A stretch of 64,000 bases of DNA from Hyaloperonospora brassicae (taxonomy: Eukaryota; Oomycota; Peronosporomycetes; Peronosporales; Peronosporaceae): the NCBI GenBank assembly GCA_947650285.1, contig CANTFL010001446.1, forward strand, positions 416,001-480,000, in the 5' to 3' direction. A program made the translations under genes and the position numbers. The notes under the pieces were generated by a model. That model was given only the letters and a program-made list of their open reading frames with translations. It did no database searches and was not told where the DNA came from. Positions 54,215-62,949 of the stretch are shown piece by piece; within the stretch, counting starts at the first letter, position 1, and every line of letters begins with the position of its first letter.

Positions 54215-55987
54215 TCACTGGGAGCTCTTGGCACGCGCAGTCTGTACAGCAGACCGGGCTTCGGGAAACATGCCGACATACTCCTGCGACGACAAGTACC
54301 TTACACTGATTTGACGCTTGTTGAACCAGCGGCCGTGCAGCTTCTTTGCGGCCGATATGGCGCTGGCCACGTTGTCGAATAGCACGTACACGAGTCCGCC
54401 CTGCTTCTCCTTCTCAACGTACGTGTGCAGTACCGGCCCGTATTGCCCACACTCTTCTTCCACGTCCTGCTGGATCTCCACGGACCAGTCCAAGTTCCCG
54501 CTCTTCTGCTCCTGGTACACATCGAACATATTCTTCACCACGAAACAAAACGACTCGGTTCCTTCAATCTCCGTCGAGGACATCAGTGCCGCTGCTTGCT
54601 CCGCCCGCTGTGCAGCACTTGCAGCCATGCTGTTGGTCATGTCAGTGGTAGACACGGAATAGCTCGCAGCGCTTCGGACGCTACTTCCCATCGCCATGGG
54701 AAACAGATTCACGTCATTGCCAGCGAGCTTGGCCATCAACGCCGAGCGTGACAGCGCATTCATGCTGAGTCCCGTGCCTTCATCGTCCTCTAGCTTCCAT
54801 CGCCCGCCTGCACCACCAGTGTCTGCACCGCCTGCACCTGCTCCGTTTACGCCTCTTTTCCCGCCACCCATCGCATTTTCGTTCACGGGACCGAGATGCA
54901 AGTAGTTGCCTGCAAGCTCGAGTCCGTTCCCTTTGGACAATGCAAAGTTAGCTTCCTGTGGGCTACTGAACTGAATAAAGCTAAACCCCTTCGAGCGGCC
55001 CATTTCGTCGCGGTTTATAGTCACCGACAACACTTCGCCAAATGACTGGAACACGATCCGCAAGTCATCCTCTGTAATGTTCGTGTGGAGGTTGCCGCAA
55101 TAGATGCGACTTGCCGCAGATAGTGCCGACGCCGACATCCCGGCGGCACCGCCACCAGCAATCGCGCCAGCTATACCTGCACCCGAAGCATTAACCGAAA
55201 GTAGAGTTGAGCTTGCTGCCGTGGCGGCGTTCACCACCGAGTCCTTCTTCGCAGCAAAGTTCTTCTCGGCTTCCGAGGCTTTGATCATAATGGGAAACAC
55301 CTGAAAATCCGGCACCTGTCCGTTCAGCAGCAGCACTTTGGGGACATCTTCCAAATTCGACAGCTCTACGTACGCAAAGCCCTTGGAGCGATTGGTAAAC
55401 TTGTCGCGGATCAAGAGCACACTCTCCACTTTGCCAATCTTGGTGAAAAACCGCTCGAGATCCTTCTCGCGCACCTTTTGCGTCAGCTGGCCCACAAACA
55501 CGGTACGATGGTCACGAGTGAGCTCCATGAGCTCACGCTGCTTAGCCCGTTCCGCCCGTTCTGCCGACGTGCTGCGCTCGCGCACCTCGACTGGCGGCGC
55601 AGAGCGCGATCGACTCTTGCTCTTGCGACTCTTTCGCGACGGCCGTTCCCGGCTACGACTTTTCTTCGAGGGTCGTTCTCTACTGCGACTATGGCTGCGT
55701 CCTCTGTCTCGTCGAGGACTCCCGCGACTGCGATGTGGCGAGCGAGAGCGACGTGCACGTCGGCGACTTTTGGGTCGAGACCGAGAGCGCTCTCGATGGC
55801 GACGACGCGAGTGGCTGCGACTGTGCGACCTGCAACGACGACTGGACGAGCGACGTCGGTCGTGTTCCCCAGCTCGGCTGTCAGTGTCTCCGTTCCTCGT
55901 ATTCTGCGGGTAACGAGCCTGCAAGCAATGCACGAGAGCCCCAAGCAAAAAACCATACAGAAACTCCCATACGACGTGAGCATCCAT
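54215..55987 (-). CDS. RBM39/CAPER-like SR splicing factor
   Basis: 590 residues. An RS domain (about residues 45-140, dense Arg-Ser dipeptides) precedes RRM1 (about 160-235: TVFVGQLTQKVREKDLERFF, SKGFAYVEL). RRM2 follows (about 293-365: RIYCGNLHTNITEDDLRIVF, SKGFSFIQF), then a Gly/Ala linker. A C-terminal UHM-type RRM lies at about 475-580 (CFVVKNMFD, CGQYGPVLHTYV, GLVYVLF, HGRWFNKRQISVRYL). This is the domain order of RBM39, a nuclear splicing factor that binds U2AF-related partners through its UHM. The first 30 residues (VVWEFLYGFLLGALVHCL) are oddly hydrophobic for this family. The true start may lie further in or an intron may be hidden there. Confidence 0.88.
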   Translation of the reverse strand: MDAHVVWEFLYGFLLGALVHCLQARYPQNTRNGDTDSRAGEHDRRRSSSRRCRSHSRSHSRRRHRERSRSRPKSRRRARRSRSPHRSRGSPRRDRGRSHSRSRERPSKKSRSRERPSRKSRKSKSRSRSAPPVEVRERSTSAERAERAKQRELMELTRDHRTVFVGQLTQKVREKDLERFFTKIGKVESVLLIRDKFTNRSKGFAYVELSNLEDVPKVLLLNGQVPDFQVFPIMIKASEAEKNFAAKKDSVVNAATAASSTLLSVNASGAGIAGAIAGGGAAGMSASALSAASRIYCGNLHTNITEDDLRIVFQSFGEVLSVTINRDEMGRSKGFSFIQFSSPQEANFALSKGNGLELAGNYLHLGPVNENAMGGGKRGVNGAGAGGADTGGAGGRWKLEDDEGTGLSMNALSRSALMAKLAGNDVNLFPMAMGSSVRSAASYSVSTTDMTNSMAASAAQRAEQAAALMSSTEIEGTESFCFVVKNMFDVYQEQKSGNLDWSVEIQQDVEEECGQYGPVLHTYVEKEKQGGLVYVLFDNVASAISAAKKLHGRWFNKRQISVRYLSSQEYVGMFPEARSAVQTARAKSSQ

Positions 55988-56405
55988 CCCAAATCCACCT
56001 CACGGGCTGTCGGTCGGTCTGAACGCCCCGAACGTCGCCGACACGCCACAACGAATCACACTGCATCGCTACTACAGTGCACACTGCACCGCCAGTCGTA
56101 CCGTCGTCGCCGCGGCCTGGATACCGTCCTGCAGCAGCAGGTCAATGTCTTCGCTTGCCATCGTTTGCATGACTCTCCTCGCCCGACTGCGTTCCAGGGC
56201 GCCAATCAAAAGCGAGAAGCCATTTCGAGGCAATGTGGTGTAACAATGTAAGTGGTGCACCCAAAGAGCCTACGCAACCGCATAGTCGCTTCCCTACGCA
56301 ACAGCCTACTTCCTCGACCGCGCAGTAGTGGTCACCGTCGCCCATCGGACGAGCGCTCGAGCGACCGGCAGGTAGGCAACGCACCGACGACAGCAGCGAG
56401 CAGCG
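55988..56405. promoter_or_regulatory. divergent upstream region of RBM39-like and PDAP1-SAP genes
   Basis: No gene seen. The two start codons face away from each other, so this ~420-bp stretch should hold both promoters. No core element was fixed. Confidence 0.45.
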
Positions 56406-57426
56406 ATGCGGGACACTGGCGGCAAGACAGGCGGAAAGCCAGGCGGAGCTGCTGGCGGTGGCGGCGGCGGCAAGGCGCGCAAGAAGCGCGAGAAGGGCGG
56501 GACGCGCAAGTTTGTGACGTCGCTCGAGGAGATGACGCTGCGGGACGAGCAGGAGGACCTCAAGCAGAGCGCGCGCAAGGCGCGTCGGGACGACGGCGAG
56601 GACGGCAGCGACAAGGACTCGGACGACGCGAGCGGATCGGAAGACGAGGGCGACGACAACGACGTGGAGCTCGTGGCGTTTGAGCGCGTGCCGAGCAACT
56701 CGCTCTTTGGCTTTGCGACCAAAGCCGACGGGCCCGTGTTGCCGCACCAGCAGGAGAAGAAGGTGGGCGGCTTTGCCGCAATTGCCAAGCGGCAGAACCC
56801 GAACGCCAAGAAACCGAGCAGCAAAGTCATGAAGGCCAAAGACATGGACGCAAGTGCGGCCCCGCAGCAGTTGAGTCGACGAGAACGAGAAGCGATCGAG
56901 AAGGAGCGCGCTGAAGCTTATTACTTGAAAAAGCACTTGGCAGGCGAGACGGACGAAGCCAAGAAAGACCTGGCGCGCTTGGCCGAGGTCAAGCGGCGTC
57001 GCGAAGAGGCGGAGCAGCGCAAGCAGGACGAGGAAGCTGGTCTGTGCACGTGGACGAATGAACGCGCGAAGGCTCGTGTGTGAGCGATGTTGTGCTGATG
57101 TGTTTGGGTGTGTATGACGATGCAGCTGCTGCCGAACGGGCGAAGTCCGGCAAGACGGTGCAAGTCAAGGACGACGGTGCGTGATGCAGTGCTGGAAGCA
57201 TCCGCTGCTACTGCTGCTGTCGTGGAATGTGCGCATGTGCAAATGTCGTGACGACTGGGCTGTTGTTGTTTTTGCGACAGATGAGCCCCTGGACGCGCGT
57301 GCGATCAAGGCGCTCAAGCCAGCGGCGCTCAAGGAGAAACTCAAGGAGCGCGATCTATCCACGCAGGGACAGAAGAAAGAGCTCGTGCAGCGTCTCATTG
57401 ACTACGAGAATGAGCGCGCTATCTAA
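56406..57426 (+). CDS. PDAP1-like casein kinase phosphoprotein fused to a SAP domain
   Basis: Three exons, 56,406-57,039, 57,126-57,176 and 57,281-57,426, all GT-AG with matching phase, give 276 residues. The N-terminus is Gly/Lys-rich, followed by an acidic Asp/Ser region (about residues 60-90) and FGFATKADGP. The PDAP1/HASPP28 core is at about 155-205 (QLSRREREAIEKERAEAYYL, KKHLAGETDEAKKDLARLAEV). After a short second exon, exon 3 encodes a SAP motif (AIKALKPAALKEKLKERDLS, then GQKKELVQRLIDYE), normally a DNA or chromatin contact. PDAP1 homologues I know of end soon after the helical core, so the SAP part is an added domain. Confidence 0.82.
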
Positions 57427-57696
57427 GGAGCTGCACAGCTCACGCAGACGCATACACGTACGTCGGTCGGTCACCGCTTCTTTGTGTCGACCGACCCCGT
57501 CATCAATGAAACGCTCGTTCTGCTTTGTCTCGTTTATTGATCCCGTGGGGAGAGGCCGTTCATTGATCCCGTGGGAAGGGCAGAACCGGTCCGTCCGTTT
57601 GTCCGTCCGTCATCTTTCCGCCAATCAATCAGTGGTCGTCTCGATCCGTCACCTCCGCCGCCGCGCCATCGAAAAAGACGGTCATCGGGATCAGCT

Positions 57697-58428
57697 ATGG
57701 CATCGACGTCGGCCGCGCAAGCCGAAATGGTAGCGAGTTTGATCGGCGCGAAGGTGCTCGAGACGCTCGAGCAGAAGGACAAGCAGCTGGACGAGACCAT
57801 CAAGAAGCTCGACAAAGCCGACGACGACGAGCTCGAGCGACTGCGCGAAAAGCGGCTGCAGGCGCTGCAGCAGACGAGGCGCAAGGCGCAGGAGCTGCGC
57901 GCGAGGGGCCACGGCACGTACGCGACGATCTCCGACACGCACGAGTTCTTCGACACGATGAAGCACAGCGACAAGGTCGTGGTGCACTTTTTCACGCCAG
58001 CGAACGCGTTCTGTCAGCTCGTGGACGGCCACTTGGCGCGCCTTGCGCCGCACCATGCCGAGACCAGGTTCGCACGCATCAATGCCGAGAAGGCCGAGTT
58101 CCTGGTCGACAAGCTCGGGGTCTGGATGATCCCGTGCCTTGCACTGGTGCACAAGCAAAAGGTGGAAAAGATGGTCCAAGGGCTGGACGAGCTGGGCGGG
58201 ACGGACAAGTTCTCGACGGCGTTTCTCGCCCACTACTTGAGTCGGCACGGCATGTTGACGTACGAAGGGCCGGAGCCTGCTCACCCGTCCGATAGCTGCG
58301 GAGGCGCCTATGCAACAGGAACGAAGCCAGCGCACGTGAAGCAGCAGCTCGACCAGGAACAGATCAATAGCATCCGCCAGAGCATCTTCTACGACAGCGA
58401 CTTGGAGATGGACGACGACGACGAGTAG
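57697..58428 (+). CDS. TXNDC9: TXNDC9/PLP3 phosducin-like thioredoxin-fold protein
   Basis: 243 residues from ATG 57,697; an in-frame extension upstream lacks another ATG and looks like 5' UTR. A helical N-terminus (LETLEQKDKQLDETIKKLDK, DELERLREKRLQ) is followed by the thioredoxin-like domain (about residues 80-185: KVVVHFFTPANAFCQLVDGHL, RFARINAEKAEFLVDKLGV, IPCLALVHKQKVEKMVQGLDELGG). Only one cysteine occupies the CxxC region, as usual for this family. It then has an acidic C-terminus ending EMDDDDE. These proteins help the CCT chaperonin fold actin and tubulin. Confidence 0.9.
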   Translation: MASTSAAQAEMVASLIGAKVLETLEQKDKQLDETIKKLDKADDDELERLREKRLQALQQTRRKAQELRARGHGTYATISDTHEFFDTMKHSDKVVVHFFTPANAFCQLVDGHLARLAPHHAETRFARINAEKAEFLVDKLGVWMIPCLALVHKQKVEKMVQGLDELGGTDKFSTAFLAHYLSRHGMLTYEGPEPAHPSDSCGGAYATGTKPAHVKQQLDQEQINSIRQSIFYDSDLEMDDDDE

Positions 58429-59034
58429 CAGACACGTTGACCGACAGCGCCACAGACCGTCCTCCACTGGCTGGGGACAAGTGCAGCACAACGTTAGTGA
58501 AAGAGCTCGGTCTATATTGCTTGAGTCACACCGTGTGGTCTGCGTCACGTGGGTCGATTCCGTGGGCTTCTATCGGGTTCATTTGACTGGACGAGAGGCA
58601 CTGGTGACGGTACGCTCGTTGTCGCTGCCGCAAGTACAATTTACTACTGCACTTTGGGTCCGGTCGGGCGTCCCGTAGCGTGTGCCACGTCGTGTCCGCC
58701 TTCTCAAGCGCATCGTGACGCCACTTGGACAGGTTGGCGAGCGTCCAGCTGTCCCTGCCGCTGGCCATCACTGCTTCGGCCCGGTCTTCGAGGCCGAATG
58801 CGCGGACGTCCATTGCACTGGGAGTCCGTGCGACCTCATTGGAGACTGCAGGACTCGGCCGTGTCGCTGTTGCGCTCTTGTCCGACGTGCACGTGGGCCG
58901 CTTCCGTGGACGCATCACCAAAGTGTCCATGAGACAATGCCGCCCGCTGTCGCTCGTGGTGCAGCAACAACTCGAGCGATGATTGGCGGAAAAGGCAAAA
59001 AGCGGATATGGCATTGGTTAAAACACACAACTGG
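58429..59034. other. intergenic, no gene seen
   Basis: Overlapping frames on both strands (up to about 160 codons on the minus strand) without domain. Convergent genes on both sides. Confidence 0.45.
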
Positions 59035-59867
59035 TCAGAAGCAGCACCAGCAGTCGAACGGGCAGTCTTTCGAGTTGCCGCCTGTGCCGATTTGCAGCGA
59101 CGACTCGGTGTAAATGGGCAGTCCGTTCTCATCGTAGCGAACTGAACAAGTGGCACCGACAATTGTTAGGGGAAAATAGGGTCAAACGAGCAGTCATCGC
59201 AGTTGCAGCAGTTGACGGTACCAGGTCGTGGATCCGGATTGAGGCCGACTGCAGTGGAATTGGTGTCTGTGCACGTCACAAGCGCAATAAAGACACGGTC
59301 AAGTCAGCCCGCGTCGTCCGTGTACCACCAGGCAATGTGGTTCCAGAAGCTAAAGACGTACTTTGCGCCTCGAGCTTTTTGATCTGCTGCCGTAGTCGCT
59401 CCTTTGCCTTCATTTCATGGCGCTCGGCCTCCACTGCCGCGAGCTTCTGCCGCTCGTCTTCAGCACTCTTCTTCTTCTTCTCCGTCTTTAGCAGAGTAAA
59501 CAACTCATCGACCTCGCTCCCTTTCGTCTGCTTCGTCACACTCTTGTGGGTTGCAGCAGCTGCAGTGGAAGCAGTCGAAGCTTTAGCTGCTGCTGCTGCT
59601 GCCCCAAAGCTTTTGTTTCCCTCCTTGTTTTTGTTCTTTCTTCTTCTTCTTCACACCGCCAGCAGCTGCCACGTTCACGAAAGCTCCTTTTCCAGTCACT
59701 GGTGCAGTCGTGGCCTTCGACTTTGCATCGTTTGCAAAAGATGGCTCGAGACCTGCTTCACTGCTTAGCGTTCTACTGAACGTGGCCTTCTTCTTCTTTG
59801 TCTTTGTCTTCTTCTGCTCGGATTGGAGTTGCACGGACGCTGGTGGCTGTTCGTCGATCTGTGCCAA
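59035..59867 (-). CDS. DUF1764-family protein, with an apparent frameshift
   Basis: Exons on the minus strand: 59,867-59,362, 59,266-59,222 and 59,141-59,035. The last exon reads RYDENGLPIYTESSLQIG then GGNSKDCPFDCWCCF and stop: the DUF1764 C-terminal signature with its cysteine cluster. The middle exon supplies NPDPRPV. The first exon is Lys-rich and contains SVTKQTKGSEVDELFTLLKT and a charged helix. Within exon 1, near 59,610-59,650 in an AAG-rich tract, the frame changes by one base (frames 59,867-59,583 and 59,539 onward), either a real frameshift or a sequence error. No ATG precedes 59,867 in frame. An acceptor-like GCACAG there suggests a missing first exon. Function of the family is unknown. 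Confidence 0.7.
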
Positions 59868-60263
59868 TCAGACGAAAAAGAAGACATCAATACACAGGCG
59901 ATCCATTCAGAAAGCAAACGATTGATATGCGTACACCACTCGCTGCCTGTGCGCGGCTCCGCTTCTTACTGGCCATCGGTTGGTCTATGAAATGGATACA
60001 GCCGAGTCAAGGCGGACTTGCCTCCATCGCACGCACGGGACGACTTTTTGACCAATGGCAAAGGAACAACACGCTGCTATGTAATAGTCTGGGATACAAA
60101 TGACGGAAGTGACCGTTTCCCACATGCGACAGCTTCCCACGCAATTGCGATCGAGAGGCCTGCGGTCGCTTTCTAACTTTCTAGCTCCTCCCTCATCATG
60201 ACCGTATTGCCAACATTGTTGCCATCGTTGTTGCCAACCTGGTCGCCACATCACCAACACGTC
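59868..60263. other. intergenic, may hold exon 1 of the DUF1764 gene
   Basis: An ATG on the minus strand near 59,910 lies just upstream of the presumed acceptor, but no donor could be matched. Nothing else is supported. Confidence 0.4.
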
Positions 60264-61016
60264 CTAGCAGCATCCGCTCTTCTTTTTCTTCTTCTGACTC
60301 TCGGTCGTGTTCTCGGCCGTAATGGCAATGCTGTTGCCTGCAGGCAAACTCACTGTCGCCTGCTCCTCTGCCTGCATGGTCTTGCGACTCATGAGCTTGT
60401 AAATCTCCGTCAAAATGCGCTGGAAAGCTGTATCCACCCCCGTCGCTTCCAACGCCGACGTCTCAATGAACGCCAGATTATTCTTCTCGGCAAACGCCAT
60501 GGCCTCTTCGGTCGATACAGCCCGAGCATCGCGCAGATCGCTCTTGTTGCCCACGAGCATTATCACAGTGTTGGCGTCCGCGTGATCACGCAGTTCCTTT
60601 AGCCAGCGCTCGACGTTCTCAAACGTTCCGTGCTTGGTAATGTCGTAGACCATCAGCGCACCGACTGCACCACGGTAGTACCTGTCACCAACACCCACCC
60701 ACGCCCACGCACAAAAGCAACACGTCAACCACACTGACCCAGCACCAACGATACAAACAATCGACAGGCGCACGTACGCGCTCGTGATCGCTCGATATCG
60801 TTCCTGACCCGCCGTGTCCCAAATCTGCGCCTTGATCGTCTTGCCCTCTGCCACAATGGACTTGGTCGCAAACTCGACCCCGATCGTGCTCTTGGACTCG
60901 AGGTTGAACTCGTTGCGCGTGAAGCGCGACAGCAAGTTCGACTTGCCCACGCCCGAGTCGCCAATGAGCACGATCTTGAACAGGTAGTCGTACTCGTCTT
61001 CGTGAGCTGAAGCCAT
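60264..61016 (-). CDS. RAB11: RAB11/RabA small GTPase
   Basis: Two exons, 61,016-60,778 and 60,681-60,264. The 96-bp intron falls inside [14 protein letters not shown] and stays open if read through, giving a false 250-residue product; the spliced protein is 218 residues. GTPase motifs are all present: GDSGVGKS (P-loop), switch I with STIGVEF, WDTAGQE, NKSD and ETSA. The C-terminus [11 protein letters not shown] is a double-cysteine prenylation site. Sequence around switch II ([21 protein letters not shown]) is the RAB11 subfamily form. It acts in recycling-endosome and trans-Golgi traffic to the plasma membrane. Confidence 0.95.
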   Translation of the reverse strand: MASAHEDEYDYLFKIVLIGDSGVGKSNLLSRFTRNEFNLESKSTIGVEFATKSIVAEGKTIKAQIWDTAGQERYRAITSAYVRLSIVCIVGAGSVWLTCCFCAWAWVGVGDRYYRGAVGALMVYDITKHGTFENVERWLKELRDHADANTVIMLVGNKSDLRDARAVSTEEAMAFAEKNNLAFIETSALEATGVDTAFQRILTEIYKLMSRKTMQAEEQATVSLPAGNSIAITAENTTESQKKKKKSGCC

Positions 61017-61503
61017 AGCTGTCCGAGCAGATGTGCGTTTTCCTCTAGCGACTCGCTTCGTCTACGGCGGTACCAAACACACACAGCTCTCTCTCTCTCT
61101 CTTTCTCTCTCTTGTTTGTCTCTCGTTTCTATCTGGTCACTCGACCCGCGTCGACTGCACAGGACGAAGGGGTTTCGTGACGACTGGCGGACTGACTGAC
61201 GGACTGACTGACTGACTGACTGTAACAAAGTCTCACGTGAGATAATGTATCGCTCGGCAGCTCTGGCTCTGAGTCGGTTTCGTTACGTACGACTTGGTCC
61301 GATATAAGTTGTGCGAGGGTGAGCTATAAAACACGAGAGGAGCGATCGAGCAACAACCAATGAACGAGCGCGTGGGGACAGCAAGAAACTGGTGGGTGGG
61401 CCACCGACACCACTTTGGGAAGTGGACGCCCAAGAACGCAAACGAGTGTCCGACTGTCTGTCTATCTGTGAGTTTGTCTGCTATCGTACCTGTCTGTCGC
61501 TCC
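61017..61503. promoter_or_regulatory. divergent upstream region of RAB11 and RPB8
   Basis: Contains a CT microsatellite (61,088-61,111) and a GACT tandem (about 61,189-61,221). No gene seen; it should carry both promoters. Confidence 0.5.
61189..61221 (+). repeat. GACT tetranucleotide repeat
   Basis: gactgactgacggactgact and following units, about eight copies with one interruption, in the RAB11-RPB8 divergent promoter. Confidence 0.85.
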
Positions 61504-62185
61504 ATGGCGACCGAACTGTTTGAGGATATCTTTGAGGTGCGGCAGCTCAATCCGGATGGCAAGAAATTCGACAAAGGTGTGTGTGTATGTGTGTACTGCT
61601 CGTTCGTTGCAATGGTCGACGCTATGGCGCTCCTTGTTATCTTTGCTGCAGCTCTATTGGACCCCAAGAGCTCGTCGCGTACTCACTGGCTCTGATGCCC
61701 TGTATCCGTTGCAGTGACCCGCGTGGTGTGCAAGGGCGTGTCGTACGAGCTCGAGTTGACGCTGGACATCAACTCGGACGTCTACCGGCTGCGTCAGAAT
61801 GAAAAGTTCACGCTGGCCCTGGTCAGTACGCTCGACCTCGAGGGGAAGCCGGATGACGGTACCTACAGCCAGTCGGGCAAGGTGCGTCTTGTCTCTTCGG
61901 CTCGTGCAGTCGTCGATGGGGAAACGACTGGACGCTGCGGTGGTATGCGGTTCACCTTGTGGACTAAGCCAAACGATCGTGCGTGTGTGTCTGTAGCCAA
62001 CGCTGCTGGACCGGTATGACTACGGCATGTACGGCAAAGTGTTTCAATACGACCACGAGGGCGGCAACATGGTGGCCATTTACGCCAGCTTCGGTGGCCT
62101 GCTCATGTGTCTGCGCGGCGAGCAGCGCCACTTGCACATGATCCACAATGACACACGAATTTACTGCCTGCTCCGGAAACAGTGA
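61504..62185 (+). CDS. RPB8: RNA polymerases I/II/III shared subunit RPB8
   Basis: Three exons, 61,504-61,576, 61,715-61,881 and 61,997-62,185, all GT-AG with consistent phase, give 142 residues, the normal RPB8 length. It starts MATELFEDIFEVRQLNPDGKKFDK. The first OB-fold strands follow (VTRVVCKGVSYELELTLDIN), then KFTLALVSTL, DRYDYGMYGKVFQYD and the C-terminal YASFGGLLMCLRGEQRHL. Subunit of all three nuclear RNA polymerases. Short introns (138 and 115 bp) interrupt it. Confidence 0.93.
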
Positions 62186-62531
62186 GCAAACAAGAGTGGG
62201 TCCTGCAGATCGAGCAACATGTCAGCAATAGACGAGAGCATAGCCTACTGCTCGTCGATGGGCACAGATAAACGCGAGAGCCAAGACAGCGGGCTGCTCG
62301 ATCAAGAGACGCAAAGTTTTGAACTGCAGAGTCTGTCCGATTGTCACATGCACGCTGCTCTTCTTCAAATCACGACAGGCTGTTGACTCTTGCGGCTGCT
62401 GCATTGATGTAAAGTGGTGGTCCTGTCTCTTCTGGTTGTTGCTCGTGGTCACAGCGAAGCGGCAATGCAATGCATAGCCCCAGCGCGCAAGCTGTGCGTT
62501 GCATTGGCCAGCGCCGCATTCAGCGCACCAG
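62186..62531. other. convergent intergenic region
   Basis: Between convergent stops of RPB8 and the Pet100-like gene; no gene seen. Confidence 0.5.
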
Positions 62532-62949
62532 TCACTTGTCTTCTTCGGCCACCTCGCGCATCTTCTTGTAGTATTCCTCGCGGGACACGGATTGGGGCGG
62601 GTACTGGATGTATTTCCACTGCCGTTTTATATCACGTCGGCACAACAAGGCACACAGGTGGTCAGTAGACTGCAGTCCAAGTGCTGCGAGTGAGTGCGTG
62701 TGTACACAAAGCCCATCCGTGCCTATGGTCTGTGTACCAGCCACTATGCGCACCTTGTCGACGATAAGTCGGATGCAGTCTGGCTGGGCGTAGATGTACG
62801 TGGCTATGACAGGGACTGAACACACACACACACACGTGTGACAGTTGTCAGTGGACGTACAGACCAACTCGGACATTGACGCGTGAGGGCAGTTGCGTAC
62901 CGCTAAAGTACATGCCAATACGCGCCCACTCCCACTTGGCACTCGGCAT
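62532..62949 (-). CDS. Pet100-like mitochondrial assembly factor, 65 residues
   Basis: Three small exons on the minus strand, 62,949-62,901, 62,815-62,754 and 62,618-62,532, with GT-AG borders and fitting phases. The product starts MPSAKWEWARIGMYFS and continues PVIATYIYAQPDCIRLIVDK, then WKYIQYPPQ and a charged helix ending EEYYKKMREVAEEDK. One N-terminal membrane span followed by a YPP motif and a charged tail is the layout of Pet100-type cytochrome c oxidase chaperones of the inner mitochondrial membrane. The similarity is by layout and short motifs; other small inner-membrane proteins are possible. Confidence 0.55.

Noticed and set aside
55478..56251. Plus frame of 257 codons opposite the RBM39-like gene
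   Set aside because: Antisense shadow of Arg-Ser codons; no domain.
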